Shown: positions 63,961 through 64,000 of the stretch, in pieces
Numbering within the stretch: position 1 is the first letter of the stretch
How the letters are laid out: each line of letters opens with the position of its first letter
Assembly (NCBI GenBank): GCA_947647735.1
Contig: CANSLJ010000021.1
Span: 1 to 64,000 of the forward strand
DNA from: an uncultured bacterium
GTDB lineage: Bacteria > Bacillota > Clostridia > Lachnospirales > Lachnospiraceae
Direction of reading: 5' to 3'
Length of the DNA stretch: 64,000 nt
Made by a program: the position numbers and the translations under genes
Notes under the pieces: model-generated
What the model saw: the letters and a program-made list of their open reading frames with translations, nothing else
The model's database searches: none
What the model was told of the DNA's origin: nothing

Positions 63961-64000
63961 AGAATACTTTAGCTGTCATTATACTTGTGGTATAACTTTT
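63961..64000. other. window end
   Basis: No feature is seen in the last 40 bases. Confidence 0.4.

Overview
The window comes from a low-to-moderate GC Firmicute, most likely a flagellated member of the Lachnospiraceae (Clostridia). This rests on the rpmG-secE-nusG-rplKA-rplJL-rpoBC-rpsLG-fusA-tuf order, tandem flgK genes with fliW-csrA, YesMN-type two-component control, sugar ABC importers, consensus sigma-A promoters and a CIRCE site. Species cannot be named from sequence alone. Most genes lie on the minus strand.

Layout. (1) 1-5690 is an AT-rich accessory segment. It holds a partial type I restriction-modification locus (small HTH regulator, hsdM with a 3' frameshift, hsdS, YhcG-type nuclease, no hsdR in view), a decayed IS21-type istA remnant and a possibly truncated XRE gene. 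Back-to-back terminators separate it from tuf. (2) 5747-23474 is the transcription/translation super-cluster: tuf, fusA, rpsG, rpsL, rpoC, rpoB, rplL, rplJ, rplA, rplK, nusG, secE, rpmG. A CapA-family gene and a 130-bp palindromic element interrupt it between rplA and rplJ. Good sigma-A promoters precede rpmG, rplJ (with an L10 leader and attenuator), rpoB, rpsL and tuf. (3) 23586-37176 is a late flagellar region: flgM-flgN-flgK-flgK-flgL-fliW-csrA, a terminator, then flaG-fliD-fliS and a FliT-like gene. Sigma-D promoters (TAAA-N15-TCCGATA) lie in front of flgM, flaG and a divergent second FliD-like gene. glf and an XRE gene lie between the FliD-like gene and the main cluster. (4) 37203-48492 is a carbohydrate locus: YgjP-type metalloprotease, GH36 alpha-galactosidase, GH31 YicI-type alpha-xylosidase, binding protein, two permeases, and a divergent YesM/YesN-type sensor kinase and regulator.

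(5) 48508-59122 is mixed: a TRIC/YicG channel protein, a hemerythrin-CheX-receiver fusion, a CIRCE-controlled Hsp20, nitroreductase, a VWA protein converging with an XRE-like protein, unknowns, a membrane-anchored GH18 protein with a CBM, YunG, DUF4230 and a membrane protein. (6) 59225-64000 carries a MazG-like pyrophosphohydrolase, an HNH endonuclease, several small XRE regulators, tRNA-Ser(GCU) and rtcB, and looks like a small defence/mobility-flavoured stretch beside a tRNA.

How the parts connect. FlgM, the three sigma-D promoters, FliW-CsrA and a CsrA-type hairpin on the flaG ribosome binding site form one visible late-flagellar circuit. The YesMN pair probably senses sugars for the adjacent ABC/GH genes, and a perfect 12-bp palindrome sits next to the importer's candidate -35. 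No complete mobile element, CRISPR array or rRNA was seen. The more unusual items are the second FliD-like protein under a sigma-D promoter, the flaG/CsrA hairpin, the CapA insertion in the ribosomal cluster, and the hemerythrin-CheX-REC fusion.
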